From JAKAWQ01 sp035549615 (lineage in GTDB: Bacteria; Pseudomonadota; Alphaproteobacteria; Acetobacterales; Acetobacteraceae): DNA of 7,846 bases. Each line of letters opens with the position of its first letter. Position 1 is the first letter of the stretch. The DNA lies in assembly GCA_035549615.1 (NCBI GenBank), contig DASZQO010000320.1, forward strand, positions 1-7,846. The letters run 5' to 3'. Below the pieces are notes generated by a model, which saw nothing but the letters and a program-made list of their open reading frames with translations, searched no databases and had not been told where the DNA came from. Shown here in pieces: positions 5,729-7,846 of this stretch. The position numbers and the translations under genes are program-made.

Positions 5729-6799
5729 ATGACGAAGCGCTACCGGATTGCGGTGATCCCGGGCGATGGAATCGGCAAGGAGACGGTGCCGGAGGGCCTG
5801 CGTGTGCTCGAGGCCGCGGCAAGGCGCTTCGGTTTCACGTTGGCCAGCACCGAGTATGACTGGTCCTGCGATCGCTATCAGCGCACCGGCGCGATGATGC
5901 CGGAGGACGGGATCGCCCAGCTCACGGAGAGCGATGCGATCTTCCTCGGCGCGGTGGGCTGGCCGGGCGTGCCGGACCATGTCTCGCTTTGGGGCCTTCT
6001 GATCCCGCTCCGCCGCCAGTTCGACCAGTATGTCAATCTCCGGCCCTGCCGGCTGCTGCCGGGGGTGAAGACGCCGCTCGCCAACCGCACGCCGGCGGAG
6101 ATCGATTTCTACGTCGTGCGCGAGAATACCGAAGGCGAATATAGCAGCGCCGGCGGGCGGATGTTCGCGGGCACCGAGCGCGAATTCGTCGTCCAGGAAA
6201 GCATCTTCACCCGCCACGGCGTGGATCGGGTGCTGCGCTATGCCTTTGCGCTCGCCCGCTCTCGGCCGAAGAAGCATCTCACCTCGGCCACCAAATCGAA
6301 CGGCATCACCTTCACCATGCCGTATTGGGATGAGCGTGTGCGCGCGATCAGCGCCGAATTCCCCGACGTGCGGACCGATCAGTATCATATCGATATCCTG
6401 ACCGCGCAGTTCGTCCAGCATCCGGACTGGTTCGATGTGGTGGTGGGCTCCAACCTCTTCGGGGACATTCTGAGCGATCTCGGTCCCGCGGTCGCCGGCT
6501 CGATCGGCATCGCCCCCTCGGCGAATATCAATCCGGAGCGGCTCTTTCCATCAATGTTCGAGCCGGTGCACGGCTCGGCGCCGGATATCGCCGGCAAGAA
6601 GATCTGCAATCCGATCGGCCAGATCTGGTCGGGCGCGATGATGCTCGATCATCTCGGCGAGCATGCGGCCGCCGGCGCGATCGTCAGCGCGATCGAGAAG
6701 CTGCTCGGCGAGGGTGGGCCGCGCACGCGCGATATGGGCGGGCAGGCCGGCACTGCGGATGTGGGCAAGGCCCTCGCCGAGGCCGTGGCCGGCTGCTGA
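5729..6799 (+). CDS. ttuC: Tartrate/D-malate dehydrogenase (TtuC family)
   Basis: A 356-residue NAD-dependent beta-decarboxylating dehydrogenase of the isocitrate/isopropylmalate dehydrogenase superfamily. It has the N-terminal IPGDGIGKE (10-18), substrate arginines near 95, 105 and 131 (RPCR, VVRENTEGEYSS), Lys189 in HLTSATKSNG, and metal-binding aspartates 222, 246 and 250 (HIDILTAQ, NLFGDILSDLGP). HGSAPDIAGK at 281-290 is near the NAD site. SIFTRHGVDRVLRYAF followed by the TSATKSNG and MPYWDERV segments is the tartrate dehydrogenase pattern rather than LeuB or Icd. Family members act on tartrate, D-malate and sometimes isopropylmalate, so D-malate dehydrogenase is a real alternative. The start at 5729 has AAAGGGG at 5717-5723 five bases upstream; the frame also extends 31 codons further. 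Only five bases separate its stop from the next gene, so it probably leads an operon. Confidence 0.88.
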   Translation: MTKRYRIAVIPGDGIGKETVPEGLRVLEAAARRFGFTLASTEYDWSCDRYQRTGAMMPEDGIAQLTESDAIFLGAVGWPGVPDHVSLWGLLIPLRRQFDQYVNLRPCRLLPGVKTPLANRTPAEIDFYVVRENTEGEYSSAGGRMFAGTEREFVVQESIFTRHGVDRVLRYAFALARSRPKKHLTSATKSNGITFTMPYWDERVRAISAEFPDVRTDQYHIDILTAQFVQHPDWFDVVVGSNLFGDILSDLGPAVAGSIGIAPSANINPERLFPSMFEPVHGSAPDIAGKKICNPIGQIWSGAMMLDHLGEHAAAGAIVSAIEKLLGEGGPRTRDMGGQAGTADVGKALAEAVAGC

Positions 6800-6804
6800 C
6801 GCCG

Positions 6805-7287
6805 ATGCCGGAGGGCATGATTTCGCTCACCGTCAACGGCCGCAAGGTGAGCGTGCGGGCCGATGGCGTGGCGAGCCTGCTCTCCGTCCTGCGTGGCGAG
6901 CTCGGGCTGCGCGGCGTCCGCTTCGGCTGCGGGGCAGACTCTTGCGGCGCCTGTATGGTCCTGCTCGATGGCGAGCCGATGACGAGCTGCACTCTTGCGC
7001 TCGAACGGGCGGCCGGTCGGGCGGTGACGACACCGGAAGGGCTCGGCACGAAGGACGCGCCGGATCCCCTGCAAGCCGCCTTCCTCGACGAGCAGGCGGC
7101 CCAATGCGGCTATTGCCTCGGCGGCATCCTGATCGTGGCGAAGGCGCTGCTTGCCCGAAACCCCGATCCGACCCGGGCGGAGATCGCCGCGGCGCTTGAG
7201 AAGAATCTTTGCCGCTGTGGCGCCCATAATCGCATGATCCGTGCGATCTCCCGCGCGGCGTGGGCCATGCGGCGCGAAGCGGCATGA
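6805..7287 (+). CDS. [2Fe-2S] small subunit of a molybdenum hydroxylase
   Basis: A 160-residue electron-transfer subunit of the xanthine dehydrogenase superfamily. A plant-ferredoxin-type domain carries Cys42, Cys47, Cys50 and Cys62 (FGCGADSCGACMV, SC). A four-helix domain carries the second cluster at Cys101, Cys104, Cys136 and Cys138 (CGYC, CRCG). All eight ligands are present, so both clusters should form. The small size and separate gene match the IorA, NicA and similar small subunits, which pass electrons from the molybdenum centre. The start is uncertain: the ATG at 6805 gives MPEGMISLTV, whereas the ATG at 6817 fits the family better but has GGAGG (6810-6814) only two bases before it. 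The gene follows the dehydrogenase by five bases and overlaps the next gene by ATGA, which implies translational coupling. Confidence 0.93.
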   Translation: MPEGMISLTVNGRKVSVRADGVASLLSVLRGELGLRGVRFGCGADSCGACMVLLDGEPMTSCTLALERAAGRAVTTPEGLGTKDAPDPLQAAFLDEQAAQCGYCLGGILIVAKALLARNPDPTRAEIAAALEKNLCRCGAHNRMIRAISRAAWAMRREAA

Positions 7288-7846
7288 GCCTGCCGGCGAA
7301 CCTCGCGGCCAATCCCCGGCTCGACCAGTGGCTGGGCTTCGAGCCGGACGGTCGCGTCCGGCTTTCCACGGGAAAGGTCGAGCTGGGGCAGGGGATCCTC
7401 ACCGCGCTCGCGCAGATCGCCGCTGAGGAGCTTGCCGTTGCGCCCGCACGCATGCGCGTGGTCTCGGGCGAGACCGATGCCGCGCCCGAGGAAGGGTTCA
7501 CGGCCGGCAGTCTCTCGGTCGAGATGTCCGGCGGGGCGATCCGTATCGCCGCGGCCGAGGTGCGCGCGCTCTTCACCGCCGCCGCCTCGCTCCGGCTCAA
7601 TTGCGCGCCCGAGGCCATCGGCATTGAGGATGGGCGGTTCCTGCACGAAGGCGAGGCAACCGGGCTCGATTACTGGGCACTCGCGCCATCGGTCGATCTT
7701 CGCCGGGAGGCGCGCGGCAATGCCCCGCTCACAAGTCCCGCCGATTTCCGGGTCATCGGCCAAAGCCTCCCGCGCATCGATCTGCCCGAGAAAATATTCG
7801 GTGCCGGCTTCATTCATGATCTCGCGCTGCCCGGCATGGTCCATGC
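7284..7846 (+). CDS. Molybdopterin-binding large subunit of a molybdenum hydroxylase (partial)
   Basis: The first 187 codons of the catalytic subunit, cut by the window edge. STGKVELGQGILTALAQIAA at 28-47 is a molybdopterin-domain motif of the GQG type. It is followed by a second conserved segment, EEGFTAGSLSVEMSGGAIRI (69-88). Then VIGQSLPRIDLPEKIFGAGF (157-176) begins the a/b hammerhead domain and ends in LPGMVHA. A molybdopterin segment ahead of the hammerhead is the order seen in isoquinoline 1-oxidoreductase beta and nicotinate dehydrogenase B; classical xanthine dehydrogenase starts with the hammerhead. No twin-arginine signal is seen at the N terminus. The ATG overlaps the stop of the small-subunit gene. 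Whether C-terminal cytochrome c domains follow, as in NicB, cannot be seen, and no FAD subunit is in the window. The substrate is unknown; an N-heteroaromatic or aldehyde is likely. Confidence 0.9.
   Translation, partial: MSLPANLAANPRLDQWLGFEPDGRVRLSTGKVELGQGILTALAQIAAEELAVAPARMRVVSGETDAAPEEGFTAGSLSVEMSGGAIRIAAAEVRALFTAAASLRLNCAPEAIGIEDGRFLHEGEATGLDYWALAPSVDLRREARGNAPLTSPADFRVIGQSLPRIDLPEKIFGAGFIHDLALPGMVH

Noticed and set aside
5462..6421. 320-codon N-terminal extension of the pyrE frame
   Set aside because: It runs through the intergenic region and antisense to the dehydrogenase gene. PyrE aligns only from the ATG at 5461, which has its own ribosome binding site.
6649..7844. Minus-strand open frames over the molybdenum hydroxylase genes
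   Set aside because: They are antisense to well-conserved [2Fe-2S] and molybdopterin domains and encode no recognisable protein.
1..7846. tRNA, rRNA, CRISPR array, transposase, phage or toxin-antitoxin genes
   Set aside because: I looked for these on both strands and saw none. The only mobile-element-like DNA is the small palindromic unit at 2774-2879.

Overview
The window is about 7.8 kb of GC-rich DNA that reads like an alphaproteobacterium, most likely Hyphomicrobiales (Rhizobiales) or a close relative. This rests on a BTAD/TolB/TPR regulator type common in that group, an Irr-box-like site, rhizobial-style palindromic intergenic DNA and protein sequences typical of the order. It is an inference; no RNA gene or other phylogenetic marker is present.

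Left part (1-2875): no gene is visible in the first 162 bases, but they hold a candidate iron-responsive (Irr/ICE-like) palindrome. A small exported or lipoprotein-like minus-strand gene (163-375) and a large plus-strand regulator (537-2570) are divergently transcribed. Between them lie three TCAAAAAA direct repeats with starts spaced 11 and 21 bp apart, the helical phasing expected of an OmpR/SARP-type operator. The regulator fuses a winged helix, a BTAD domain, a TolB-like domain and TPR repeats. A gene-free stretch of about 300 bp follows. It holds two near-identical palindromes and a roughly 106-bp unit bounded by imperfect inverted repeats, which runs into the stop codon of the next gene.

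Middle part (2876-5461): a minus-strand class I SAM-dependent methyltransferase, a divergent TauD/TfdA-family 2-oxoglutarate dioxygenase, and a convergent orotate phosphoribosyltransferase gene (pyrE). The pyrE leader can form overlapping, competing hairpins.

Right part (5462-7846): a 267-bp divergent region with a perfect 11-bp inverted repeat (5575-5620) separates pyrE from a compact plus-strand operon. The operon encodes a tartrate/D-malate dehydrogenase (TtuC family), a [2Fe-2S] small subunit of a molybdenum hydroxylase, and the start of its molybdopterin-binding large subunit, which is cut by the window edge. The last two genes overlap by ATGA. The pair resembles the nicotinate dehydrogenase/isoquinoline oxidoreductase type rather than classical xanthine dehydrogenase. 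Together the three suggest a catabolic operon that hydroxylates a heteroaromatic substrate and oxidises a C4 hydroxy acid, but the substrate cannot be read from the sequence.

No clear case for a wholly new system is visible. The most interesting signals are the phased repeats in front of the regulator, the repeat-rich DNA after it, the pyrE leader, and the pairing of a TtuC-type dehydrogenase with a molybdenum hydroxylase.
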